Positions 25,117 to 35,330 of a stretch of 64,000 bases of DNA are shown here, one piece after another. The notes under the pieces are model-generated. The model was given only the letters and a program-made list of their open reading frames with translations. It had not been told where the DNA came from and did not search any database. The DNA is from Hypoxylon rubiginosum (lineage: Eukaryota; Ascomycota; Sordariomycetes; Xylariales; Hypoxylaceae): positions 1-64,000 of the forward strand of contig CADCXA010000033.1 of assembly GCA_902806565.1 (NCBI GenBank), given 5' to 3'. Each line of letters begins with the position of its first letter. The first letter of the stretch is position 1. The position numbers were made by a program, and so were the translations under genes.

Positions 25117-26654
25117 TCAAAGGTCGCCAGGCATGGCATCATCCATTGACAGACTCAATGGACCCTTCCTAACCATAAGCGTCATAATCTCGTACAGAGC
25201 GTCAGCAGCAGCGATGGTGGTATGCTCGGCATTGGTATCGTAGGCAGGCTATATGAATAGTGAGCAGTCGGTTCTGACCATGGCTGTCTGTGGGTGATAC
25301 TGACTGCGACCTCTACTATGTCGGCTGCGACCAAATTCAGATCTCCTAATCCTCTCAAGATAGTCCTCAGCTCCCTGGTACTCCATCCACCGGTCTCAGG
25401 AGTGCCAGTGGCGGGAGCGAAAGCCGGGTCAAGGGTGTCAATATCGAGGGACAAGTAGACGGGGTTCGTGGTACCGACGCGGTCAATGATTTTCTTGATA
25501 ATACCCTCGGTCCCGATGGTGTCGATTTCACGAGCCTCGACAATCTGAAAACCGCAATAACCATCATTCTCGTAATCGCTGGGTCCACTGATAGTTGAGC
25601 GAATGCCGGCGTGGATATTGGAGTCACTTCGCAGCAAGCCTTCCATTGCCGCATGATAGAAGTATGTGCCATGATTGAGGCTGGCGACCTCAGAAGGGGA
25701 ACCGCCGAACACCTTGGGTCGCCCTATATCGAATATGAGCTAAATCGAGACCCTATTCATGTCTAGTGAGGCTCGGCTTACAAGTATCAAGATGACTATC
25801 GAAATGAACAACAGAAATAGGGCCATATGCCTGGTTAATTGATCGAAGTAGAGGTAGGGTAACAGTATGGTCTCCGCCAAGCGTAATTACTCGGGGAAGT
25901 GTTTTGCCGTGTTTTGACGGGCCAGGCTTATCGGCATCGGTTTTCGGTGCTCTATTCAAAATATTGAAATGACCTTCCTCGATCTGCTTCAAGGCTAATG
26001 TATTATCGTAACTGTATATTCTGTGAGGATGGTAAAAATAGGAACGGGCGATCGATTCCATCTTACGAGGTTACGGGAATATCGCCACGGTCAATAATAG
26101 TCGCCCAACTGTCGAACGGGTTCGTAGCCAAGGGTACATTATAACCTCCGCTGGTGAAATAGGTTAGAAAGTACACAATATAATACGGTAATATAATACG
26201 ACATCCATACTAAAGGTTTAACCGTCGTGATCCTTGACGAATTCCCGATGGGCCGAAGCGGGCTCCGGGTCTGTAGGACGTGCCAGTATCGAAAGGGGCC
26301 CCTTTAAAGTGTTAGCTGGTATTTCTGAAATTGCTCGACCCGCCCCTACACACCAATGAAAGCAATATCGTATGTAGTTTCGCGATAACTCAGGCATGGC
26401 TGGTATGGAAGGCGCCCGAAAGTAGCTATTCCCGCAAAGACAGAGGCGGCCTACGGGTTAAAGTTAATTTGATGTTCCGAAAGGAAATACAATAGTTATC
26501 AGAATGCCTCTTCTGAACTAACCTGTGTTCCGCCATCGCCTGGCAATGTGTGATACCATAGTGATTGAAGAGGGCCCGTCAAAGGGGATTGGTGGTGTTC
26601 ATCATGAGCCAGAGCTGCGGCTGCAAAACTGAGAAGAGTGATCCGATTAAGCAT
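25117..26654 (-). CDS. Agmatinase (ureohydrolase), secreted form
   Basis: Seven exons (26654-26523, 26450-26354, 26301-26223, 26150-26067, 26011-25782, 25723-25305, 25248-25117) join to exactly 1173 nt, 390 aa. Agmatinase hydrolyses agmatine to putrescine and urea. All Mn-binding motifs are intact: GGDHT (H179), DSHLD (D202, H204, D206) and SLDIDTLD (D301, D303). The family signatures RPGARFGP, NHGTYFYHA and TPETGGWSTREL are also present. The N-terminus (MLNRITLLSFAAAALA) is a typical signal peptide, so the enzyme probably enters the secretory pathway, as in many fungal paralogues. The last intron has a weaker GTCAGT donor. The gene is divergent from the broken formamidase, suggesting a shared nitrogen-scavenging context. 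Identity is very secure; location is inferred. Confidence 0.93.
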
Positions 26655-27419
26655 CTTTTAAAACTTAATGAGCTTCCAGCAATCTTGAACAGGTGATAGG
26701 GTGACGAAAGCCATATAAGACTGGCAGGAAGTCACTTTATGAGTTCGACATTAATAATTTAGCCTGTCGATCAGTACTGCTGTCGATCACCTAATGACAT
26801 TGAACATCCCTTCTCTACAGTAAACAACTAAGTTTTGGTCAATGAGAGCTTATCGTAATAGGAAAACTAATCGAAACTGATCAGGAAGACCGTTTCTCTT
26901 AGAGTAGCTCTATCAAAAAGGAGATTTTCCCTGTAGACCTCCGCGGGGCATGAGATAGACGAAATCTCCCTACTCGCCTACTCTTCGAAATTCCCTTTTC
27001 GAAATGGCGCCATCTCCATGGCATCGACTGCGAGCCACGACTCGAACGACGCTAAAAAAGCTCGTACAGATTCCCTTTTCGAAATAGCATGATCTAGCCC
27101 AGTTCGGTACCAATTAACATCGACACAGCGCCAAGGGACCTTTCATGGAATATCATCACAAATACCACCACAATGGGCAATGCAATCGCTGTAGTCCTAT
27201 TGGCGGAGTGTAAATTCTGACGCTTGAGCGTCATGGTGTATCGTTGCATGATACCGTCTGGTGGTCTGTCTATATCCTACCACATAAGATAAGTAGATAA
27301 CTGACAACCGCTGTTTCACGCATACTTATTGATTCGTTCTGAATGTCTAAGACAGATCCTCGCTCCTCAAACGCACAAGTTCTTAAGATTTTTCCATCGG
27401 TACGCGACTACTAGCAACA
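26655..27419. promoter_or_regulatory. Divergent promoter region with GATA-factor sites
   Basis: 765 bp between agmatinase and formamidase start codons. AGATAAG (27,287-27,293) and AGATAA (27,295-27,300) lie about 120 bp upstream of the formamidase start. CTTATC at 26,849-26,854 is a GATAAG on the other strand, about 200 bp upstream of the agmatinase. HGATAR is the binding site of AreA/NIT2-type nitrogen regulators, known to control fungal formamidase and amidase genes. A 17-bp direct repeat, ATTCCCTTTTCGAAATR, occurs near 26,990 and 27,070; its role is unknown. Confidence 0.45.
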
Positions 27420-28768
27420 ATGCCTACCTCTGAGATTCGATACGCCGCCAAGGTTGATCTGAAGAAGCCCGCAGATCAGCAAAATGTTCTGCACGTAGGC
27501 GTAATCCAACTTTACAAAGTAACAAACTTGAAGCTGATGGTATTATGCAGAATCGATGGCATCCCGACGGTAAGTTGAGACGAAAAATAGGGCCCGCGCT
27601 CACACTAACGTGCTATTTGTGAAGTCCCATCCATTGGACGAATTGCTCAGGGTGAAGTGGTAAAAGTTCAGTGTTTGGATTGGACTGGAGGACAGATAGG
27701 AAACAATGACAGTGCGGATGACATCAGGAATGTAGATCTCACCAAGATTCACCATCTTACCGGGCCTTTCGACATTGAAGGAGCCCAACCTGGTGACGTT
27801 CTGGAACTCGAGATTCAAGACGTCCAACCCCTTGTTGAGCAACCATGGGGCTTCACTGGTGTCTTTGACAAAAAAGAATGGAGGAGGTTTCCTTGACGAG
27901 TTTTATCCTAACGCGTACGTACTGCTGCCACACGATCCGACACACCTAACCAAAGTTTTACACAGAGCGAAGGCAATCTGGGACCTCGAGGGAATCTTTT
28001 GCAGCTCCCGCCATATCCCTGGCGTGCGCTTTCCAGGCCTGATTCACCCTGGTATCTTGGGCTGTGCCCCATCGCAAGAAATCCTAGAGGAATGGAACCG
28101 TCGGGAGGGGGAGCTCATCTCCGCCTGCGCCCACATGGATCGAGACGTCGCAAAACCTCCGGAGCCGAGGAATGTGCAAGCCGGCGATGCCCCTGCCGAG
28201 ATCAAGGAGAAGGTGGGCAAGGAAGGTGCCCGGACGATCCCTGGACGACCAGAGCACGGCGGCAACTGTGATATTAAGAATCTGTCCCGGGGCAGCAAAG
28301 TCTTCCTCCCAATTCACGTTGCTGGAGCCAAGTTCAGCGTCGGCGATCTTCACTTTTCTCGTAAGTCACAAGATTATCTTTCAGTTTTGCCTCGGCATTA
28401 ATACCGTTTTCTGTAGAGGGCGATGGTGAGATCAGCTTCTGTGGAGCAATCGAGATTGCTGGCGAAATCACCCTGAAGTTCAACGTCATTAAAAATGGTA
28501 TGAAAGAGTTGGCGATGAAGCCACCCATCTACATTCCTGGACCTGTGGAGCCTCACTTTGGCCCTGGGAGATATATATATTTCGAGGGGTTCAGCGTGGA
28601 TGAGAATGGAAAACAGCATTACCTCGACGCCACCGTTGCTTACAAATAGACTGTATCGAGATGTATCGAGTACAAAGCGGTTCGGATATGATGACTATCA
28701 AGCCTATCTGCTCTTGTCATGTGCTCCGGTGCAGGGTCATATAGCGGGATTGGTGGACGTAAGCCATC
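27420..28768 (+). pseudogene. Formamidase (acetamidase/formamidase family), disrupted
   Basis: Intact formamidase hydrolyses formamide to formate and ammonia. The start (MPTSEIRYAAKVDLKKP), family motifs (NRWHP, DWTGGQIGNNDSADD, CSSRHIPGVRF, IHPGILGCAPS, RPEHGGNCDIKNL, GDLHFS) and four GT-AG introns (27,495-27,550; 27,570-27,624; 27,915-27,965; 28,361-28,416) are all recognisable. Three lesions break it. Six As at 27,870-27,875, where the conserved frame needs five, cause a frameshift to a TGA at 27,894. A TAG at 28,647-28,649 replaces the conserved Gln of AYKQT. A 2-nt loss just after that precedes an FGYDDYQAYLLLSCAPVQGH segment in the wrong frame. Homology ends abruptly after VDV near 28,760, without the normal C-terminus. 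One lesion could be a sequencing error; three together argue for a pseudogene. Confidence 0.85.
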
Positions 28769-29847
28769 CACAACTCAAGTTCCAAGACAGCAACGCTGCC
28801 CTTACTCAGGGCTGCTCTAGCACGAGGACGGATGGACGAGACGCTGCCGGCCACGTGTCTCATATGGTGCCTTGCAAATATTTTTGCTGATCGACACGGT
28901 CTATCTCCTTGGCACGTTCATCTACAAGGCCTTGAGGCAATCCTGCAGGATGAACGAGCATACCAAGAGTTTGTCGTTAGCCCTAGGTTTGCCCGATCAG
29001 CAATGAGGTACCTGTATCTTCTCTATATTGTGCTTCAAACACCACCCCACGCACCATCGCCGACTACACACGGCCTTTCAAAAGGCACGGAAGTATTAAA
29101 CGTCCGTGGAATGCACTAATGACCCCAGGCTCAACAATCGATGGCTTCCTCGGGTGTAGCGAAGAAGTACTCAACAGTCTGCAAGACACTCATGTGCTTA
29201 GTTCCGAAACAGTAGATGAGACGAATACAAACGCCGCGGCCGATATCTTGCTCGGTAGAATCAAAGGGATGATTCTTCGGGATACTCAAGCGCCGCCAAA
29301 GGTATCGATTTCATCAGAGCTATTGCCAGAATCAGGTCGGGACTTCTCACTCTGCCATTATGCCTACCAACAGGCTACGCTGATCCACGTATACCGAAGA
29401 CTTTACAACATGCCTTCCGGATCACAACCTGTACAGGCTGCCGTCGAGACGATCAGCGACATGGTAAATGATATGACGCAGGGTCAAATGTGTAACGCAT
29501 GGGTCGCCATGTCAATGCCGCTTTTCACCATTGGCTGTGAGGCTTTCAGCCAAAGTCAAAAGGACTTTGTTCTTGGCAAAATTCGTAACTTAGAAGTGTG
29601 TATTGGCTCACTTCATCTTCGGGTTATTCGGCAAGCTCTGGAAGACATCTGGAAGCTCAGGGCGGATCTGCAAGATTTTGATGGCCACTTGTGCGCTGGT
29701 CATCTCCTAAGTAAGTCAAATCACCCGGCTCTGTCTTGTCCCTTAATATAAGGCTGACAGGTAGGCTCCAATTGAATTAGAGGAGTTAAAGTACTCTATC
29801 ATTCTGTTTTAGATGCTTTAAGACGAGAATTCAAGGAGTATAATTAG
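28763..29847 (+). pseudogene. Transcription-factor C-terminal fragment (Fungal_trans_2-like), no zinc cluster
   Basis: An open frame starts at 28,763 immediately after formamidase homology stops. It reads LPLLRAALARG, TCLIWCLANIFADRHG and WHVHLQGLEAIL, typical of the middle-homology (Fungal_trans_2) region of Zn2Cys6 regulators. After a probable intron (about 29,007-29,129) it continues with GSTIDGFLGCSEEV and a helical region (29,130-29,710). A second intron (donor at 29,711) leads to a short last exon ending RREFKEYN at TAG 29,845-29,847. The N-terminal Zn2Cys6 DNA-binding domain and linker are absent and there is no room for them upstream. The most likely explanation is a truncated gene joined to the formamidase remnant by rearrangement. 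An expressed DNA-binding-less protein cannot be excluded. Intron placement is tentative. Confidence 0.6.
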
Positions 29848-29852
29848 GGATA

Positions 29853-29933
29853 GGTCTCTTTGCCCTGACCTCCTGTATATACGTGGGACTTAGTAGCCCC
29901 CTAGGTTCGTAGCTCTTCGTGTAACAACATAGT
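29853..29933 (-). repeat. Decayed dispersed repeat, copy 1 (inverted to 33,799)
   Basis: The minus strand of this 81-bp stretch aligns without gaps to the plus strand of 33,799-33,879, sharing cores such as AAGAGCTAYGAACCTARGG and GGCTACTAAG. I count about 15 transitions and one transversion. Its minus-strand frame reads KSYEPRGLLSP, which I take to be part of a repeat and not a gene. Confidence 0.7.
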
Positions 29934-30413
29934 TGTTTCCTTATCGCATGGTTGGCTTCGTGACAGTGTTCAACCTGCCGTGGAGGATGGCTGACAGGCT
30001 GGGGAGATGGGTCTCCGCGTTCGGTCCGGAGGACTACAGGCATATGCTCTGAGGCCTAGCATGCCGGACCAAGAACAGGCGAAGTGAGCCTCTTAGAGAA
30101 GGGCAGGGATGCGTTTGTGGCCACCATTGCGTCGACTATCAGGAACTACTTGGGAAAAAGACTTCTGCATTCGAACTGGGTGCTCCTAACCTAGGTGTTT
30201 ACCTAAGTTGGGTAGTCAACGGAATATCGCCCGTATAGTTAATATCTTTACTAAGTATGAGTACCTAGGTAATTATCTACCTAAACTACCTGATTGGCGT
30301 TGACAGTTCTGTCTGTTGTTGCGACTCCGCTGTCGCGACAGCCATTTGCGTTAAATTCACCCCTTTCTTGCCTTACATAATCGGAATCTCTAAATTTGGG
30401 TCCAGAGACTCTA

Positions 30414-30785
30414 ATTACGTAATCTACGTTCAAGAATTAAGAATTACAGTAGGCTATAGGGCACCTAAGCCCTGTAAGGTATAATACCAAAGCGCACTAA
30501 AGCCCTATATTATTAACCCCATACATAGGTATTCTAACAATGGCGCATTCTAATTACAACTCATTTCAGATACCTAGGTAGCTTATCCTTGTAATTACTT
30601 GTCGCTGGAATGTGCTGTAGCTAGAATTGGGTAGGTAAAGGGGTTGCAATAGGGCTCTGGTGCGCTGTAAGGCTTTGGCATGTTACAGGGCTTTGGTATT
30701 ATACGTTACAGGGCTTAGGCGCCCTATAGCCTACTGCAATTACAGCGGTCTTATGCCTAGGTTTTAGAGACTCAGATTATGTAAT
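30414..30785. mobile_element. Foldback/MITE-like element with long terminal inverted repeats
   Basis: Positions 30,442-30,493 and the reverse complement of 30,690-30,741 match at 49 of 52 bases (core GTAGGCTATAGGGC). The arms extend inward with GCGCACYARAGCCCTAT (30,492-30,508 against 30,649-30,665) and outward with ATTACRTAATCT (30,414-30,425 against 30,774-30,785), interrupted by unpaired stretches. The inside is about 140 bp and non-coding. No clear target-site duplication was identified, so the outer limits are provisional. The structure fits a small non-autonomous DNA transposon. Confidence 0.7.
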
Positions 30786-30998
30786 ACATTAACTAGGTCT
30801 GGTTTCTTCATCTTTCATTTCAAAGCATCTTAATAATGAGCCAAAAGTTTGCTAATTGGGATTTCGACTGATGATAAAGGAGTGTTTCAATAAAAGAGTC
30901 AGAACATATTTGACGAATATCTTCCGAACAATATAACGTCACGTTGCTTCAAATGAAAGAAAAGAAACCCTTGATTGCCCCTTACCTGTGTGAGCTCT

Positions 30999-33332
30999 TC
31001 ACTTTGGGTCTGGCGTGTCCCGGTACGCGAGTGGTAGATTTCCCTCAAGAGCCAGCTTGATCTGTTGAGCCATCGGCCGTGACCACCAACGTTGATGCTG
31101 GATGACGCCTCCCATCACCCAGTAATTCTCCATCCGCAAGTGACGTTTCCATACCCCGCGGATTTCCCCCTCAGCATCCACTCCCCAAGATGCGTCTAGC
31201 CGTGCGGCGATTTCCTTGGGATTGAGGACGCTGTCGTCGTCTATCGTATCAGGATCTGGCACGCCTAACAAGTCTGATGCGGTCGCGCGAACATCCTTGT
31301 CGGCGAATCCTGTACACCAGATGACTGCATCGACATCGAGCTGGCTGCCGTCAGAAAGACGCAGCCCAGATTGAGTGTAACCCATGGGCTCGACGCGTCC
31401 TCGCACGGCTACTTTTCCTTCGGCAATAAGCTGGGTACCGCCAACATCAACGTAGTGGCCACCGCCGCACTCGGCCAGGTGATGTTGAACATCCACGGAC
31501 GGATCTCGACTGTCGAGAACAGGGAAGCCTGCTCGAGCGAGTGCCGAGTAGCGGTCGCTACACTATTTGTCAATGAAGGGTGGCCAAGAGAGAGATATTG
31601 GAGGCCAACTTACGGCTCCTGTGACGCGAGGTGGGAGAACAGCCCATGAGAAAACTGGCCGTCAAGGGCTAGTGGAAAGGTGTTCAAGAGTCGATCAGCT
31701 ACATCGAGAGGCATGTTGTCGTAAGCACCGATACCATGGGGATCCATCACGTATTCGTACGGGAAAATATATGTTGGAGAGCGAGCCACCATCGTCGTCT
31801 TCAGGCCTGCTTTATAGCAATCTTGCATGATGTCAAATGCAGTGTTGGCTGAGCCGATGACAGCAACGGACTTGAAAATGACAGTCAGATAAAAGTAAGA
31901 AGGATGTCTTGAACAAGTGGAAATGAATTGCTGTCAAGCTATGATATTACTCACCTTGATTCCTTGCTCCGACAGGGATCGTGCATTGGTATAATGCGTG
32001 GAGTGGAGGCTAAGGCCTTTGAATAGATGCTCATCTTCTATCGGTGGAAGGTATGGTTTTTGTGATCCGATTCCAGTAGCTTGAACGAAGTGCTTGCTTA
32101 TGATGGTCTTCCCCTGATTTCCGTCGGTGGCCTTCAGCTTGATTGTCCACTTCTTCTTCGACGGGTTGTAGGAACTCGAAAGGATAGTCGTGGACAGAAT
32201 GACGTTGAGATGGAAGTTCGTAACATATTGGCGTAAATGTTCTGCCACATCATACTTATTTAGGCGATTAGGACTCTGCAGTTCTTTCTTATAGTCTAAG
32301 CAACAACTGTAAGTGACTCGGCGGCTATCGTGATCGGAGTAATATGATGGTAACTTACACGAATATGGCATTTCGCAATTGGAAGTAGGCACATGAAACT
32401 TGAGGCAGTCGTAGCGGTGAGTCCAGTTATCACCGATTTCGGCATTGCGGTCAATGACTACACTTTCGACGTTGAGAGCTTTGAGGCGCGCTGCTGTCAT
32501 AAGGCCGCTATAAACAATGAGATGGGATTCAAAACAGTACCTAGGTATGCATCCTGGCAAGGCATAACTCACGAAGTTCCGGCGCCGACAATGAAGACGT
32601 CCGTCTCCACAGTATCGACACCCTCGAGACTCCTGCCAGGAGATGACAACAGCTTCTCATCTTCCGGTTGCTGGACTATGTTCTCAACCCAGGTGGAAAG
32701 AACCCAGATCTTCCAAGAAACAGGCCCAGCTGCCCCTTTGCTTCTCACTGGCAACAGTACCATTTTACCCACGCAGTTTAATGCAGGGGAGTTTGTGCGA
32801 AATGATATCCCACAATCGATGAACATCTTCAGTACGGTTAATGGAAGCTCCAAGTCGCGAGGGTAGTAATACTCGCCATAACAGGGCTCATCACAGCGAA
32901 GTGAGCTTTCCCAGCGAGCTCGACGTTGCCAGAGATTCCCCGAAGATTCTTGGTATGTAGCAAAGCTGCCGCGACAGTATTTGGCGTTGAAAAAGTACGC
33001 AAATGGCTCGTCAGAGCTACGATGTCTCGCCAGAATGCCTGCTCTGTATAGAAGCAGCTAGACAGCTTCTCTACATCGTTACTGAGCAAGGCCTCATTAA
33101 AAGCATCCACAACCGCTTTGGCTTGAGTGGTAGGTATGTCACCCGTCAATGTAGAGGGATCGACGGTGCCAGGAGCAATCTTTGGCAAAGGTCTGTATAC
33201 ATCCTTTCGAAGATCCGCTTTTGGAGGCCACTCGGTGCCTGGCGGGGTTGCTTCAATAGCTTTGGAATATCAGCAACTGACAAAAACAATAACTCAGGCG
33301 CACACGTCGCAGCGATTCTTACCTAGAGACAT
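30999..33332 (-). CDS. Flavin-containing (Baeyer-Villiger-like) monooxygenase with NTF2-like N-terminus
   Basis: Seven exons: 33332-33323, 33259-32877, 32826-32573, 32507-32359, 32295-31955, 31870-31614 and 31557-30999. They join to 1953 nt, 650 aa. Residues 1-130 include a region resembling an NTF2/SnoaL-like fold (AFNEALLSNDVEKL, FYTEQAFWRD), as in many fungal members. The FAD Rossmann motif VGAGTSGLM lies at about 211-219, interrupted by an intron. CEMPYS and a second nucleotide-binding motif VAVIGSANTAFD (about 381-392, NADPH) follow, then TTMVARSPTYIFP and AVIWCTGFADKD. The C-terminus is ENYWVMGGVIQHQRWWSR. It probably oxygenates a small organic substrate with NADPH and O2. The second intron seems to use a GC donor (ATG then GCGAGT); a GTTATG donor two codons upstream also keeps frame and gives 648 aa. 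Inverted repeats flank the gene. Confidence 0.88.
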
Positions 33333-33798
33333 CGTGGGGAATCTTGCTATGAGCAGAGTGAAGTGAGCTCGTTTGAGTAAACGTAAGGGGACAAAGAGTT
33401 TTCTGAAGTTACAGGAGACATCTATGGGGGTGTTGAAAAGTAGGCTGGCCTTAACTCCCGCGCCGAAAACCGAGCTTTGTTTCGGTGTGTCAGGTTTCAA
33501 ATTGAATTGTACGACCAACATTATAATACCAACCAGCAAGCTGCATTGTCGCCTGACACGTGAAAATGGCCGCTAAACCCAAGGGCTATGGAGAACCTGT
33601 TGCTCCCGAGTCTGTTCAAAGGCAGAAACACCATATTCCACTCAACACGATCAATAAGTCAAGTGACAAGCTCTGACTACCGTACCTAGGAAGGTATAAG
33701 GTAAGTCAGTTAAAGGAGTAAACCTCGATATGCAGGCTTTTCATACGAAAGATCTTGGCATATGCTCTCAGGAGGATAGTTATTACCCAGCTTGAACG

Positions 33799-33880
33799 AC
33801 TATGTTGTAGCGCAAAGAGCTATGAACCTAAGGGGCTACTAAGCCCCGTGTATATACAAGAGGCTAGGACAAAGGGGCTT
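33799..33880 (+). repeat. Decayed dispersed repeat, copy 2 (inverted to 29,853)
   Basis: This is the partner of 29,853-29,933 in the opposite orientation. Differences are almost all C/T or G/A. With copy 1 it brackets the foldback element and the monooxygenase gene over about 3.9 kb. Confidence 0.7.
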
Positions 33881-35099
33881 AGGAACTAAGGGTATCTCCC
33901 TTTTCTCGTACTAGCGGGCCCGTAATCCCTATCCAGGCGATAGGGTGACCAACAGGCCCGTAGCCCTGCCCGGGGGGGGGACAAGGACTAAGCTGGCAAG
34001 ATGATTGTTATTTGGAGGATTGTCCAAGTTAGGTGTGACTCTTGGAGGTGTGAGAACGGGTCTGTTCATAGTCTTTGTGTGAAGGCATGGTTCGAATAAG
34101 AAACCGGTTATAACTAGATATGATAGCAATGAGACCTGTAGAAGAAAAAGGCAAGCAATGCTGCTGCCATTTCATTCGAATGACTAGTTACATTACCCAG
34201 ACTATGCCAAAAGTACCCACTCGAATGCGGCTCAGCAATGCGGATTAGCACAGAACAGACCTGTAAACACACAGAACCTCATATGGACTCTTAGCCAGCA
34301 AAAGGGAATGAGTTCCAAGAGTAGGTAATGTTGCATGGCTCTAGCCCGAGGCGAAACGACGCCGACGGTAAATCCCTTACTTACACGGGCCCCTTGCTTT
34401 GCGTGACCTTTAATCACGAGAAATTCCGCGACCGTTAGCAGTACAATAGCGAGCAATGCGATTCGCTGCTATTGCGCGTGGTAAGATACATCTCAAGCCC
34501 CAGCTTCGCTTACTTACATCATGTTGCAGTCTGCAGTCTGCACCTGCATTTCTGCTAGGGCGTCGAGAGTCCCCGAAATGTTTGCCGGGTTACACAGGAC
34601 CTGCATCATCAAAGGTGGGAATACCAGTTCAATGCCGGTCTGCTCGACGCCGCTATATATAACAACCGTCGATATGGGGTGTTGTGACGTTTCGATCTTT
34701 AAAAGTAAACTAGATGTAAGCAAAGATAGGCTCCCCAGTGACCTGAGAAGTGTTACATGTTACGGTTGGCGGTACGAGTTGGAAGTCGCTGCGTTCGGGA
34801 GCCTCGAAGGCAAGGCCTGAGACTTCGGGGCTGGAAGGGATGCGGCGCCGTTGGGTGGTAACCTGGAGTCGGGGGGTTTTATGGGGCGGAGACGGTAGTG
34901 GGCGTTTCTAAGAGGATGTCGTTTGGCAACGTCGGGGTGCAAGCGTTAACGCAGTAGTAGAGCGCAAATCGGGCGGCCTGGCTTGGCAAATAAGACCAAC
35001 TTGCTAAGGACCAAGGCGTTGCTAGCGGGCGGTGGCAGAGCTTTCACGACACCCATAGACCATATAGGGATATCAATACCCTGCCTGCTAGCCGGCTAG

Positions 35100-35330
35100 G
35101 TCTTGTTAAGGGTCTCGTCCGTGATCATAAAGATAGTCCCGTTGGCCGCCAAGCTGATATTGAAATATTCCCACTCGCATTCGCTATTGATCTAGAGACC
35201 ATTGGACAAGCTAACCCCGTATTGGCTCTCGTTTCTTCGACAATACTGTTGCTGAGGCTGTAGTACAACGAAAGGCTACCATTGAAGCGCTCGAGATTCG
35301 GAGCGCGCCCATGTGCAGCTGGTAGGTGGG
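35100..35330 (-). pseudogene. Possible decayed coding relic, family unknown
   Basis: On the minus strand one frame reads PNLERFNGSLSLYYSLSNS. It then shifts by one base to read SQYGVSLSNGL, meets an in-frame TAG, and continues INSECEWEYFNISL and ANGTIFMITDETLNKT to a stop at the left end. The protein-like composition and N-glycosylation-type NGS/NIS/NGT sites suggest the end of a secreted-protein gene broken by a frameshift and a nonsense change. I do not recognise the family, and chance open frames of this size are common. Confidence 0.3.

Noticed and set aside
19294..33332. Secondary-metabolite gene cluster
   Set aside because: An FAD oxidase and a monooxygenase occur, but no backbone synthase, and agmatinase, formamidase and HET genes intervene.
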